This document shows positions 11,671-23,820 of a stretch of 64,000 nt of DNA, one piece after another; position 1 is the first letter of the stretch, and each line of letters begins with the position of its first letter. A model generated the notes under the pieces. That model searched no databases, had not been told where the DNA came from, and worked only from the letters and a program-made list of their open reading frames with translations. Source of the DNA: Aquanectria penicillioides (lineage: Eukaryota > Ascomycota > Sordariomycetes > Hypocreales > Nectriaceae); the NCBI GenBank assembly GCA_003415625.1, contig PYIU01000010.1, positions 248,001 to 312,000 of the forward strand. The letters run 5' to 3'. Both the position numbers and the translations under genes were made by a program.

Positions 11671-12477
11671 TCAAGGCCAGCCACCATTCACCTTCAAGAT
11701 CTGTCCCGTGATGTACGATGCTTGATCACTCAACAAGAACACAATAGAGTCGGCCAGCTCTTCAGGTTCCCCAAAACGTTTCATCGGAATATACTGATAT
11801 ACCTCCCTCGACATATCCCCTCGTTCCATGTCATCGAATTGCGCCTGCGACAGTGGTGTTCTTGTGCCTCCGGGTGCTACAAGATTTACTCGCACTCCGT
11901 GAGGCGCAAAGTCCAAAGCCCAAGTACGGGTAAGGCCAAGAACGGCGTGCTTCGAGGCTGTGTACGCCCCCAAGGTCTGGAAGCCGTAATACGAAGCAGA
12001 AGAACCAACATTGACAATGCTGATTCCGCCTTTTCCAGGCGTCCAACCCTTGAATGTAGCTGGAGGTGATGCCTTCTCTACATGTCGTAGGAGCTCCGTT
12101 CCGACATTCCAGGTACCGTAGAGATTGACGGAGATTGTTTGATGGAATGCTTCGTCGTTCTCCAAGATTCCGCCGCTAGATGGGCAAACTCCCGCGCTGT
12201 TGACCAAGCCACTAATTTCCGGGCTTCGTTTTAGAATGGCTTCAAACGCGCTGCTGACCGATTTTCGGGAGGAAACATCAACAGACGGATATAAATACAC
12301 CTCCCCGGAGTCTGATTTGTTGTCTGTAAGTGAGGCCGGGGGACGTTCACTCCTGTCAAGAACATGGACAATGGCAGAGCGCTTGAGAAGATTTTGAACT
12401 GTTGCCAATCCAATCCCAGAAAACCCACCCGTGACAACAAATGCCTTCTTGGTGAATCCGCCAGCCACTGCAGCCAT
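11671..12477 (-). CDS. Classical short-chain dehydrogenase/reductase
   Basis: Intronless 268-residue SDR of classical length. It carries the cofactor motif TGGFSGIG at residues 16-23, the structural NSAG motif, and the catalytic Ser and Tyr-x-x-x-Lys (GSSASYY and YTASK). The C-terminus ends in the typical GQILKVNGGWP block. It should interconvert an alcohol and a ketone with NAD(P)H in the cytosol. It lies between BVMO 2 and the bZIP regulator, all on the minus strand, and probably serves the same pathway, for example supplying or removing the ketone the BVMOs act on (inference). An arginine near the cofactor site cannot be assigned confidently, so NADH versus NADPH is left open. Confidence 0.93.
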   Translation of the reverse strand: MAAVAGGFTKKAFVVTGGFSGIGLATVQNLLKRSAIVHVLDRSERPPASLTDNKSDSGEVYLYPSVDVSSRKSVSSAFEAILKRSPEISGLVNSAGVCPSSGGILENDEAFHQTISVNLYGTWNVGTELLRHVEKASPPATFKGWTPGKGGISIVNVGSSASYYGFQTLGAYTASKHAVLGLTRTWALDFAPHGVRVNLVAPGGTRTPLSQAQFDDMERGDMSREVYQYIPMKRFGEPEELADSIVFLLSDQASYITGQILKVNGGWP

Positions 12478-13000
12478 AATGAAAAGAAATTACTAAAATC
12501 TCTGTGTAATTTGACCTAGGGTTCTCTGGTTTCGAATAAATTGAGAGCAGAAGATGTGGCACTGTATTAATCGTCTATAAGTAGCAATTGCTGACTATCT
12601 TGTCTGGTCAGTCGAGCTGATGCAGGGCCAGGACTGATTGTTGACCTTTGTCATGTGTTTTGTAGTCAGCATAAACCTGATTGCAGTGAGTAGTTTATTA
12701 CCTAACATTTGGCAATATTTGGAAAGGTCTTGATGACACAACACCTGTAAGAGCGAACTAATTGGAGTACGGCCCTACGCCCAAGTCCATTTCTTTTTAG
12801 GAATTCAGTGGCAACGGCTTTTATTTCTTTGCTAGTAATCAAAATTCCAGTTCCGATCATTTGATATAAGACTGGTAGTGTTGGACTAATTAGGACATGC
12901 TATCATGTTTCAACCATGCTCCAGGCAATAGAGCATTAGAAATATCCAGCTCAGAAGGCGATTACACTTCAAGGTGCCATTTCATTTTTTAGATCACTTT
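12478..13000. other. Intergenic, SDR promoter
   Basis: No gene supported. A GATGACACA string near 12732 resembles the inner arm of the palindrome upstream of BVMO 2. Confidence 0.4.
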
Positions 13001-15219
13001 CTATGCAATACTATCTAACGCATGATGATAAAGTTTGACCGTATCTTGCGTCATCGGGATCGGGGCATCCGGTGGTGCACTTGGGATTCGATATGACGTG
13101 CCTTGGGCAATAATTTTCTCATAGCCATCGAATCTTAACTCTGGCCATGTTTCAAAAAGGGTTCGATCGAGTCTCCATGACTTGGCCGCGTACAGTCTAA
13201 TGTCATGGGAGAGTCTCAGGGCCATTTCAGGTGTTGCAAGAGTCTCAGTCGGGTTAAATGATCTTGAAGTCTCAGCAGCTGGTAAATGTCGTGCTCCCCG
13301 TTCGGGACCCATGGATGGGGTTACTAGACGCCCATTTGCCACAAAATTGTCGAATTGAAAGCTTGGGGATGTGCCAGCGAAATTCTCTTGTATATTAGTA
13401 CTACTCTCACGGTGAGCGGGCTCGAAACAGCTCGCGTTGGTTGCAAGTTCAACACGACATTGTCTAGTTGTGCCGGTTGAATGGATTGCACTGAACATAT
13501 TCCAGATCCCAAAATACCCCTTCCCTGGAGGCGCATGCGGAAATATTTGCGAGACGTCACTAACTTCGATGACGTAACTATTCATCATGTCGCACATTAG
13601 TCGATCGAGTGCTACGCTTCCATTGTAACATAGTAGCACCCGATCTCTTAATGGAGCATGGGGCACCCAGTCAATGATAGCCGAGTGCGGAGTTGAGAGC
13701 TGCAGCTCAGTCGGTTTGTAATTTGGGAGCAAGCCATTGTGAGCTTCTGATGTCGGGTAGATGCGCCACAGAAGAATTGGCCCAATAATCTCGGGGACTT
13801 GGGATCTAAACCACACCGGGTAAGTTGAGGGCCAGGCAGTTTGAGTAAAGAGCGACATTATGTTTATGCAGTATTGATAGAGTCTAATGGAGGTCAACAT
13901 CTGTCTTTGAGATGTGCCCGTATTGGCAACCGCAAAGGGGCGAGCTAAAGAGCATACCTTTGTTGGGATATACTGCCTGGTGCGGTTTGCAGTTTGCAAC
14001 GGAGGTATTGCTCAAGGGTCTCAATGTGTTCGGAGAACCTCGATTGCATCGGAATAGAAGGGGTAGCCGTTTTGGTTTTTACTACTGGGAGCAGACCAGG
14101 AGGGAGAGCGATATTCCTTTGCGACGGAACTACGGGGAATGAACTGAAAATCTCGAACTCTGGGATACCTATGCCTGCCATGGTAATATTTGTCGTTTCG
14201 AGTAACCCAGATCCAGCCCCTCTTTCTCCACAGTATAAGACTCCAGGTTATCGGTATTGGTAGCCGTCGACAGAAGCCAAGGGTCCGAACCAGCGCAAGT
14301 GGCAGAACTCCAGTTGGAAAAAGTCATGTCGTTTAGTAGGTCTGGATCTGGCGGTACTCCGTGTTCCTCATCGTCGAGTAACAGTTGTAGCGACTCTAAG
14401 CCCAGCTCGTTGCCAATCATTCCCGTACTTGATGTCTCAATTGAGGTAGTCACACTGTCTCGGTGAACCTGTTGCTGCTCTACAGGTGCACAGTCTGCAT
14501 GACATAGGGCTAGCTCTGTGTTGTCGGTCTCTATCATCTCAACTTCTCTAGAAAGAGTTCTTTCCCCCGTGGATGATTTCGCGCTTTGTGTAGTTGGCAT
14601 ATTGTCGGCCATTTCATCACAGTCATGGTCGCTTGTCATTTCAGTCTCCTGTGTAGTGCGCGCCTCGCTCTCTGGCACTTCTGACCTTTGGATCACGACA
14701 GCTTCCGCTAATTCGGTGGGTAGTTCAACGTTAGCCTCCACTGAGCCTGTGTACTCCAAGGGTACTTGATCATGTTCTGGTTCTTCTCCCGCCTCTTCTG
14801 TGCATTGCACATCGAGAATCCTCCCGACTTCAGATCCGACTGCGTTTAAGGAGATTGAGAGCTTTAGGACTCTTGACCGAAGCTTCAGCATCTCCCTTCT
14901 CAGCTCAGCGGCTTCTTGCAACAAAGCCTTGTTCCTCTCGCTTTCTGATTGGACGCTGATTTTCGAACGCTCCTCTAACTCTTTGATGTACATAGACTTT
15001 CGTTCACGGAGGTTTCTCTGAGACAAACGATTCCTCAGCCGCCTAGAGACAAATTGCACACATTAGCATATTGTAGGTTTCATACACACATCTAACTCAG
15101 CGCAGCGAGGAGAGAGAACTTTACCTCCTTGTAGCCTGGTCTAATCCAACACCATCGTCAATTTCTTGGTCTCCGTCCGGATCAATGGGTCTGCTGCGTC
15201 TTCTACGGCCGGGTGGCAT
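13001..15219 (-). CDS. bZIP transcription factor with DUF3425 domain, likely cluster regulator
   Basis: Nuclear DNA-binding regulator. The N-terminus is arginine-rich. The basic region includes NRLSQRNLRERK and is followed by a heptad-like segment with a conserved leucine/isoleucine pattern. After a long Ser/Thr/Glu-rich middle, the C-terminus matches DUF3425 (AIIDWVPHAPLRDRVL, then a DxLMxDMMNSYVIE segment). Introns are clear at 15043-15124 (inside the basic region, common in this family) and 13905-13957. The frames before and after 14175-14206 differ. The only fitting splice there is 32 nt long with a weak donor, so this join is uncertain and could instead hide an indel. A bZIP-DUF3425 gene beside tailoring enzymes suggests pathway-specific control (inference). 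Confidence 0.8.
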
Positions 15220-16595
15220 TTCTATGTGGTGACTTCGCCTGACCTCTAGTGAGAAAGAATTGACTACCGAGAGATATAACAGATGGATCAACTGCAAATG
15301 CTTGACCGCGTGAGGCTGTGCTTAGCTCTGCCAGGATTCCGTGTCCGAGCTGATGAAAAAAGTGCTTGTGGATTCCTGGTTCCGAGGTTGTCACATTTAC
15401 CCCACATCCCAGGAGATGCACGGGAGAATAATCTGGGGGAGGCAACTCCAGATTTCGGCTACAAGGTCTTCGCCATGTCGGGAAGCTGCCGGAAGTGGCA
15501 TCCGGAGCCAGTCTCCCGGATTCAGCTTCTGCGGGGAAATGCAGCAATCTTTCATGGGCCTCAAGGATATCACGCCACATGAACATTTGGCATAGTTAAA
15601 GCGGGAGAGCTGTCTTGTGTTTCGGGTCCATGTCCAGTGTTCAGTTTTACGAGAGCTAAAGAGACACTTCTTCGGTGGAAAATATACCGCTTCAATATAT
15701 TCGGCGAATTTACATGATAATCACTGCAATGCTTCCAGTTCATACTACGTGCCAGAGACACATCTCGATTTTGATCCGCCGCATCTTAGTTCCCCGGTCA
15801 CACCGGTGATCCCATTTCCTAGCTGAGTGTTTGTTCATCCAACTTTAAGCATTCTCAACCAAATCGACGGCAATTCTATAAATCCTCAGAATTTGCCAAC
15901 AATCGTTGTCGCTTTTCCATCGCTTCCTTCCAATTTGTCATCTCTGTTGGATGGTGGCAGGGTGGAATATGCTACACCCAATTAGCACTAGGCTAACCTG
16001 CGTGACATGGAAATTGGTGACACATAGATGTTTCTCGACACGTGGTGTGGCGATGAATCATTGAGTGACACATCAATTGATAACAAACACATTTCCACCG
16101 CAAAAGGTAGGATGGGGAGACCTTCATTCAAGTATCTCGTAACCGATTTAGTGTCAGCCTGGTACACCATAGCCAAGTCCATCCTGCAATCCTACCACGC
16201 GAACGAATGCCGTTACCAATGTCTTAGAGTGGACATATTGAGACTCTCCAATGTAGTACGAGCCTATGTGTGTGTAGCATGGGTGGGCAAGTGCGGGCGG
16301 ATGTAAGCGAACCGAGGTAATTATCGCACGCTCAAGTAGTAGCCGACAGCCATTAAGAGTTGCATACCCCAAGTTTGGGATGGAGGTCGATCAGGAAAGA
16401 GTTATGAACTTAGGTCATGGCAGTCGAGCTTACAAGAATTACGGTGGCTAGCTGTGCTCTAGAGATAATCAATTGCAATTAGCTATAAAAGTCCTATTGC
16501 ATTCTACTTTCCTTCATCACGAAGGCTCTCTTTAGGTGTTTGTTATGTGTTATCGGAGCCTTGAGAGTGAAGCGTTGATGAACTCTCGCCATCCC
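15220..16595. other. Intergenic, bZIP promoter and DUF3176 3' side
   Basis: About 1.4 kb with no supportable gene. GTGACACAT occurs twice (near 16016 and 16066). Small open frames here have no domain signature. It may mark the right boundary of the metabolic cluster. Confidence 0.4.
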
Positions 16596-18986
16596 TTATT
16601 CTACATTGTTCGTAGCCTGGAATTTCCACCCGTGATCTCCCAAGTAAAAATTAACTTTAAGAGCCTTTGCTCTTGTGTTCAAATATTCCATTGTTGAGAG
16701 ATTATCGCCATCATCTTCATGTTGCGGTTCCAAACCATGAAAGAGGAGTGGAAGAATAGATGACTTCCATATGACCTCCCTCCTAAGGCCAAATAGTATT
16801 GAAGTGAGAAGCAAAATAGTACCCGCAACCACAATTAAAGGATAAAGTAGCCATACCCCACGGAATTGCGTGCATACATCAGTTACCAGAACCGTCCCCG
16901 ATGCTTCTGAGGTGCTATTCTCCCAGTCGGTGCCCGTTGTCCGTAGTTGATTTGTAAGGCTTTTAAACGCACGGTCAAACAACGCATTGATGCTTTTCGT
17001 TGTTGCATTTCCACCGTTGAATAAGTTATTAAGCCACCACGCATTATCGCATACCATAGCAGTGTAGTTGTTGGATTGATAACACCCCCTATCTGATGGG
17101 CTGCCCAAAATAATGTTTGAAAGTGATGAATGATCTCCAATGGTTACAGTCCTAGCCCAGTGAAAATTGAAACCGTAGAAACACCGCAGTGGGCCTGTGA
17201 TATCTCCAGCGCTAACAAGACCTCCGGGGGCATTGGAAAGGTTTGAGCTGGTACTGTTATAGCGTACCTTGTCGATGGTGCAATGATCCGAGAATCCACC
17301 ATACCATAGCTTTTCGGTCGTCCAGTTTACAATATTACCAAGAGCCAACATATTTGAGAGAGGAACGGGATCCCGAACAACTTTCTCCTTTAGAATTCCA
17401 TTGACAATAGAGCCATTGTAGTGTTGGATAGAGGGGTAAAAATAGCATTGTGTCGCAGTAACAGAAAAAAAGCCCGGAAGTGTTTCAACACCCGGAAGAT
17501 TTAGTTGTGGACATGATGTTGTGTTTATTGGTGGCATTGGGTACAACTCATCCCCAAGATAATCCTCATAGTCGGAAGGTTTCTGACAACGGTTGATTGT
17601 TGGCATAAGAATAGTAATCTTATCGAAGGCAGCTGCCCTGATGGAATCCTGTCGTGGTGTCGATGTGGCATTGGCCAGCGACATGACACTTTGCAATTTG
17701 TCGAGCGACGTGACCAGCATCGAGTTCCATCGTCCCCCCAAATCCCGGAATCTCCAACGTCATAGGTAAGATTCATTCCATTTGGTAAACTGTAGTTGGT
17801 GGTAGTACCAGCGCTGTAATTGTTGGTTGTCCCCCAGGAGACCGGCCCGACTTGCTTGACAAGACGTGATATATCTATGCACTCACTATTGAATGCCGCA
17901 CTTGAATATGTAATACCATCTACAGCCTGGAAAGTACAGTTGCCGGATCTACATGTCGGAGAAAGTGAGTTTGGTGATTGAGACCCAGCAAACCCAGCGA
18001 TGAGAGCCGACCTCAGATTCAGAGCGAGGCTGAACGAGAAGGATTCGGTGCCTCCAAATCGATCGAGCTCTACACGGCTGCCAACGGCCTGGGCCACGGG
18101 CACAAACGCCTGTTCGTTCGAACTAGGTTTCTGGCATGCGACAGTTTGCAGAGATTGCTGGGAAAAGGTCCCAATGACCGTAGACAAAACAGTCAAGAGA
18201 GCTCCAACTGTGGCTGGAGTGCTATGATTAGATCAGCTACTAGATTCTAAGCTTGCTCGAAAACCCAAGGGCGCCGTCAACATAGATGCATAATTGACAC
18301 ATACAGGCGAGGCAACGAGAATAAAAAAACAGTTGATCCCCAGGAGCCGCGGCTGGCATTATCGAAAGTCTCAATGTCGCTGAGGGGACGCGTAGAGGAT
18401 TTAAACAAACCCCACTTCAATTGACCGATGACTAGGTTACAGATGGTGTCTATTAGGAAATAGATCTCATCTATTCTGGTGGTCCTTGTGTGATAGTGCG
18501 TTGGAAACACTTACTTGAATCGAGAACATGTTCCAACATGGACCGAAGCACCGTAGCAATGAGAGCAATTAATGTACTGAGGTTCAACAACCTGGCGTAG
18601 GGTAGCTCTGGTTGGTGCTGCCCATTGAACTTTGCCAGCGTGGTGAACATGGCGATGAGACAGCATATTGCCACCACTGATGACAAAATCTCCGGTACCC
18701 AGTTCGCAATTGAAATACGAAGTGTGTTCTTGGATTTGCTCTGCATCGACTCTTTATCAACGACTTGTCTGTTCTGTTCGTCCTCTCTTCTTGTCTCAGA
18801 AATCGTAGCCTCAGCGGGGCCAGGTGCTGCGGGTCTTGATTCTTCAGCTCCAGTGCGATCCGATTCGGCATCTGCAGGCCGTTCGGACCAGTATAAGCTG
18901 GTCTGCTCTTCCACGAGGAGGCCGTCGGTCGACGTGTTGTGCGGTGTCGGAGACAATCGAGAAGGACTAGGTCGGAGAGGGTTCAT
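16596..18986 (-). pseudogene. DUF3176 membrane protein with a one-base frame break
   Basis: Large fungal membrane protein of the DUF3176 family, whose function is unknown. The N-terminus is disordered and acidic. Two membrane helices follow (around WVPEILSSVVAICCLIAMF and a second helix shortly after), then the family signature FDNASRGSWGS, a long N-glycosylation-rich extracytoplasmic part with paired cysteines (CRSGNCTF), and a C-terminal helix (LLYPLIVVAGTILLLTSILFG). Introns at 18471-18514 and 18222-18304 restore frame. At a run of six G on the coding strand (17734-17739) the frame shifts by one. Sequence on both sides reads as good family sequence, and seven G would restore it. The break is either a real mutation or a homopolymer sequencing error. 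It is arranged head-to-head with a second DUF3176 gene. Confidence 0.8.
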
Positions 18987-21256
18987 GGCGGGGGAGGGAT
19001 AGATCCAACTCGTAGATTGACTGTCGCAATTAGCATGGCAGTATTCGAAGCCTGCACTGAGATTCTCACTATAACACCTCAGCGGAGAAAGCTGAAAGTA
19101 GTGCGAAGCCGCAGCTAGGGTATTTGGAGATAACTCTGCAAGGCAATAATGTAACTAGATGCCATTCGACACGGAGGCCCCCCGTCGTATTTAATATCAC
19201 CTACCATATTTACGAACCATCATCCGGAGCTGGAAAGGGGTCGTGATTTTAACGCCCACCATTTGTGCTAGGTCGCAGATCCAGGGCGCCATAGCCAATT
19301 AACAAGCCGTATCTGTAAGAAAAGAGCATTTTTTGAATCAGGCTAGGCATCTTGATTCACAGCCACGGCGCTTAGAGGCAAGGCAAGTAGTATCAGCGAT
19401 AGCGAGTGTTGGAGATTATCGGCACTACGCGACAGTAATTTCTGGTTTCGGTCGGACAATCCTGTGTCCCTTTCGCGAGGCACGCATAGCGGCGTAGATG
19501 GTGTTGCGCGGAGTGAGGCCAGGTTGTATGCATAATAGCAACGCATCTCTAGCTGCATTGCTCCAAGCAGACGACAAGCTTGACTGTATTTTAAATGTTA
19601 ATACCTATAATAATATTCCATTGTATCTTTGAGTGCAATCTGAAATGTACCAGAAAGCTGGGTTTCTCTCTCTGAGATAGGTTTTGATTTCTTCAACGGT
19701 TGGGCCAGCGATAACAATTTTGTCATTTGCCATGTACGTAGTGTTGAACAACGAAATAACGAATCGCACAAACCTGTGGCTATTAAAAGTTGTGTTGACT
19801 TTTTTTCCCTTTTTCTTTTGTTTCTTCTTGTTTTACTCAAAGTCCCTTTCACTAAGCGGAAACTTTGCAACACCAGCATTGACATGAGCCCCCAGCGAGC
19901 GCTATATTTTTGGAACCTTTTTTGCTACCGTTTGTAATTCTGACCACCCACTTTGCAACTTGGCGCCTGCTCGTTCCCTTGATGCCGTGCTACTGTGCTG
20001 CATTCGGGATGGTGAGCAAATGGCGGTCCTTTTTGCAGAGCACCGTCTATTAATACATGTACCGATACTGCCGAGGCAATCTGCATCTATCTCCGGCCCA
20101 ACTTGATCATCTTCTCCATCAGATGTTGTGAATTATGTCGGAACTTTGAGTTAACAAACAAAATGTCGCAACATATGCCGCGGAACTCACGCAATCCCCG
20201 CTCTGTCGATAAAACACCTTTGTATTTTAACGAATCTCTTCTTTTTTTATTGACTTGAGAATATATTCGAGTTTGCAAATGACTCGATTCAAAGTACAAA
20301 ATCCAAAGTTGGCAAGCTGCCTGGGGAGATTCAGCTCCAGCTAAGGGCACAGGGATCGTGATGGCCCATCCCTTCAGCAGCAAGTTGCTGTGACTTTTGT
20401 GGCTGAGAGGGCTCAGCCTCGCTGGCCCGTCACTTCGTACAGGACAGGATATTTGCAGAAGCCGATGATGACGTCGTCCAGTCGGACTGATGTGGACCTG
20501 ACTCTCCATATCTGGTTGTATCCCCGCCCGTATTCTTCGGGCTGCAGGCGACATGTGGCAAATACTTGGCCTGATGTGACCGTTGCAGCGCTGACACACG
20601 CGTGTCCATTCAGAATCGAACTTCATCCCTGTTCTACCATTGACAACCTTGCTCATCAGGAAATCTTTCATCAAACCCTTAAAGTTAATCGCGAGTGTAG
20701 GGCTCCCTCCTAAGGACTAAATGCTGACATGTTTTTTACACCCTGACGGGTTTTGTTTCAATGTCCCATGTTTTCTACTTATGCTGTGACAAGAGTGGTT
20801 TGTCCATAGCATGCTTGCAACCAAGTAGGCATCACTACCGGGGATGGAAACAACCGCCAGCCATCAGGGACTTCGGGCTGTCGCCAAGGACATGAGTGGG
20901 GAGTCAAAAAGTACTTTGGATAATTGCTGAAGTGACGCATGATGCATCTGCCCTCTTTCCTGAGCTCGTCTTGGCGTGATGTGGTCGTCCAATTGTGCAT
21001 GATGCTCCAAGCCAAGCGTGATGTGGATCAGACCTGAGCGGATCGTGTGCATTTCTCCGTGGGCGCATGCATTTGGCACAGGGTCATTCCTCTTGCCACG
21101 AATTATAAATACCGATGTTCGTTTTGCGCGCCTCGAAACCGACATGCATCGGTATTTGGGGTAGGCCTCTCTTTTTGAACTCCTGCAGTGCGTCAATCAA
21201 ACTTGGGCAAATACAGAGGCCCAATCGACAATACCTCGATTGTTTTCCAGTTAATC
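18987..21256. other. Intergenic between divergent DUF3176 genes
   Basis: About 2.3 kb. The outer parts should hold the two divergent promoters, with a possible TATA box (TATAAAT) near 21104 for the right-hand gene. A 195-codon minus-strand open frame at 20087-20674 has no recognisable domain and a composition unlike the neighbouring genes. I do not call it a gene. Confidence 0.4.
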
Positions 21257-23820
21257 ATGAGGCACCAGCAAGATGGAACGCCTGGGGCCCCGAAACTTCA
21301 CGATGGCCCAGCGACGGAATTTCGGAGCCCGATTTCTGAGCCTCAGCAAGCTTCTCTACAGGACATATCTTCGAATAGTAACTATATGGCCACTGATCCG
21401 AATTGTGTCCGATTCCAAGACTCACCGAGCTCGCCACCATTTACCGCCCCAACACGAGACGATCAGAGAGCGAACTTCCACACCCTCGACTTTCAAAATC
21501 CAACCGAGCGAGATCAACTCGTGGATCCTGCAGCCACACCGGATAAGAGGATTCGTGGTGGCGGGATATCAGTTCCATCGACTCTTGCACCGACCTCAAC
21601 GGACTCGTTCGAAACGCATGGTAACCAGAACCAGAGAGGAATTTGGTCTACGTCCGTATCGAAAAAGATCTCTGAAAATGTCGTTGCCTCGGAGAAAACA
21701 CCCTCTTTATGGAAAAGATGGGGCCTTGAGTTGGTATTTATTTTCGTTACCATATGCGCCTTCGTCGGTACGTCCGCGTCAAATCGTCCACCTGCTGAAT
21801 GCTGAAAACCTAACATTTGCTTGTCCGCCTTGATTAGTTATCGTTGTTGTGCTCTATCATTACGATGGCAAAAGCTTACCAGACTGGCCCTTGAGCATTA
21901 CTCTGAATTCGTTTCTTGCTTTCTTCACAACAATAGTCAAGGCATCGTTTCTGCTACCTGTCTCTACAGCCATTAGCCACATACAGTGGAGCTGGTTCCA
22001 AAAGGACAGATATCTCTATGATTTCCATCTCCTTGATCAAGCAAGCAGAGGACCCTGGGGCTCTCTCATTTTACTTTATAGATTCCACTTCAAGCACTTC
22101 GTTACCATGGGAGCGGCTCTCATGGTTATAAGTGTCGTAACATCGCCGCTCACGCAACTTTCCATTAGCTATCCCGAACGGGCTATAAAGTCAACCAATG
22201 TAGGAGATAAAGCTACAATATCAGCCATCCATACACTCGACGGGAACGGCGGTGTTGGTAGCGCAACAGGCAGAGCAGTTCAATCCTCGCTGATCTCAGA
22301 CAAGACCAACTATCTGGAGCCGATGACTATGAGCGGTGCATCTTGCTCGACTGGCAATTGCACCTTTGAAAGATATGAGTCATTGGGTATTTGCATCAAA
22401 ATTGCAAATATTTCAGACTACTTGACCGTGAGGAAGGTGAGCCAACTTCGTCAATCAAATAGCACGATAAAGCAGGCAACAACATGGAATGCTTCCCTCC
22501 CTGCCGGCTACTCTATCCAACACAATACAGGAATAGCGGCTATCACAGATATGTTGAAAGTAGGGCAAACTTACGGCTTTCAAAACGATAGCGATTTGAC
22601 TAAAACAAGGATTTCATCATTCGTGCAAATATTCACCACTCCGGCCCTTCAACCAACCGCATGGAAAAATAAGACTCTCAGTATCTTGGAATACGTCCCT
22701 ACCGTCGACTTGTTTTGGCACGAAGCCTTTGAGATTCTCTTCCACGTCTGCGTACAATCATACGACACCAAAGTACAGTTGGGCAACGAAGACACGAACG
22801 AAGTCAGCTCACTGGCCAAAGCTGTCGATCAGGAACCGGGGCCTTTTCTCAACATAAGTTGTGGCAATTATCAAGGATACTTAACGACAGGCACAGGCGT
22901 TGGGTGCGCAACGAATCCAGATGCATGGAACAAAACGCTCAGTCTCCAAAGCACTGGAGAAGGATCCACGGAAAGTAACTCGTCTACGAAATCCGGATTC
23001 AGCGTTGCGTACCCCTCCATGGAACAAATGTCCCAGGAACTGCTCTTGGATCTTTATGGCAGAGTAGCAATGATGACGCAGTTCGATGGAAAGAAAAATG
23101 CCACATCAGTCACATTGAGTAGTGGCACGATAATCCGACCGCTGGTCAGAGATGTTCTCTTCAATAGAGATAACTTGCTGGATTTGAAACGCCGGCATAC
23201 TTGCATGACAAACTTCTTTACCAATATCGCCGTTGCAATGTCATCAACGTAAGTCAAATTCTCCGACGATAGCAAAATTGCTCTCACTCTCGGAGATCAT
23301 TTCGTCACAAAACTCTACGATGACTGGCTTTCTAACACCCCTTCTTAGCTTCCGCTTTGATCAGACCGTCAACATCACCGATGGGGCCTACGACGTTGTC
23401 GGCCAAGCCTGGAGACAGAGTTCTTACGTTCATATTAAATGGGAGTGGCTTACATTCCTTGCAATCGAAATCGCGATTGCAATCGTGTTTCTAGTACTCA
23501 CAATGTTCATCCAGAATAATAGCGAGAAAGAGGAAGGGGAAAATGTGCCCCAATTTCAGTACTCAGAAGTCAAGGGCACATCGTTGGCTCCTCTCGTTGC
23601 ACTCAGTAAAGAATGCCGGGATGTATTGGGTGACGGTGTACGGCATGTTGGACAAATGACAGAAACTGCCAAGAGACTCCGGGTGAAGATTGATGGAAAT
23701 GAGATTGTGCCTGTGGATCTTGTCGCGAAAGAGGCACCGACGGGTGATGGGCAGCCTTTCTTACGGAAGCGTTTGACAAATACCTGGCAAGCGAAAGTGT
23801 CATCGCAGAAAAAGAACTAG
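21257..23820 (+). CDS. DUF3176 family membrane protein
   Basis: Intact second member of the DUF3176 family; molecular function unknown. Exons: 21257-21767, 21838-23248 and 23349-23820. A disordered N-terminus of about 150 residues precedes a helix (LELVFIFVTICAFVG), a second hydrophobic segment, then QASRGPWGSLILL, a long region rich in N-x-S/T sites with the cysteine pair CSTGNCTF, and a C-terminal helix (WLTFLAIEIAIAIVFLVLTMF) followed by a cytoplasmic tail. The start chosen is the first ATG in frame. The topology fits a plasma-membrane or vacuolar protein with a large external loop. It lies head-to-head with the frame-broken paralogue at 16596-18986, which suggests an old inverted duplication (inference). 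Confidence 0.9.

Noticed and set aside
15203..15586. 127-codon minus-strand open frame upstream of the bZIP start
   Set aside because: It is in a different frame from the bZIP protein, has no domain and occupies the expected promoter and leader.
20087..20674. 195-codon minus-strand open frame between the DUF3176 genes
   Set aside because: No domain, signal or splice support, and composition is unlike the neighbouring genes. Chance is a sufficient explanation.
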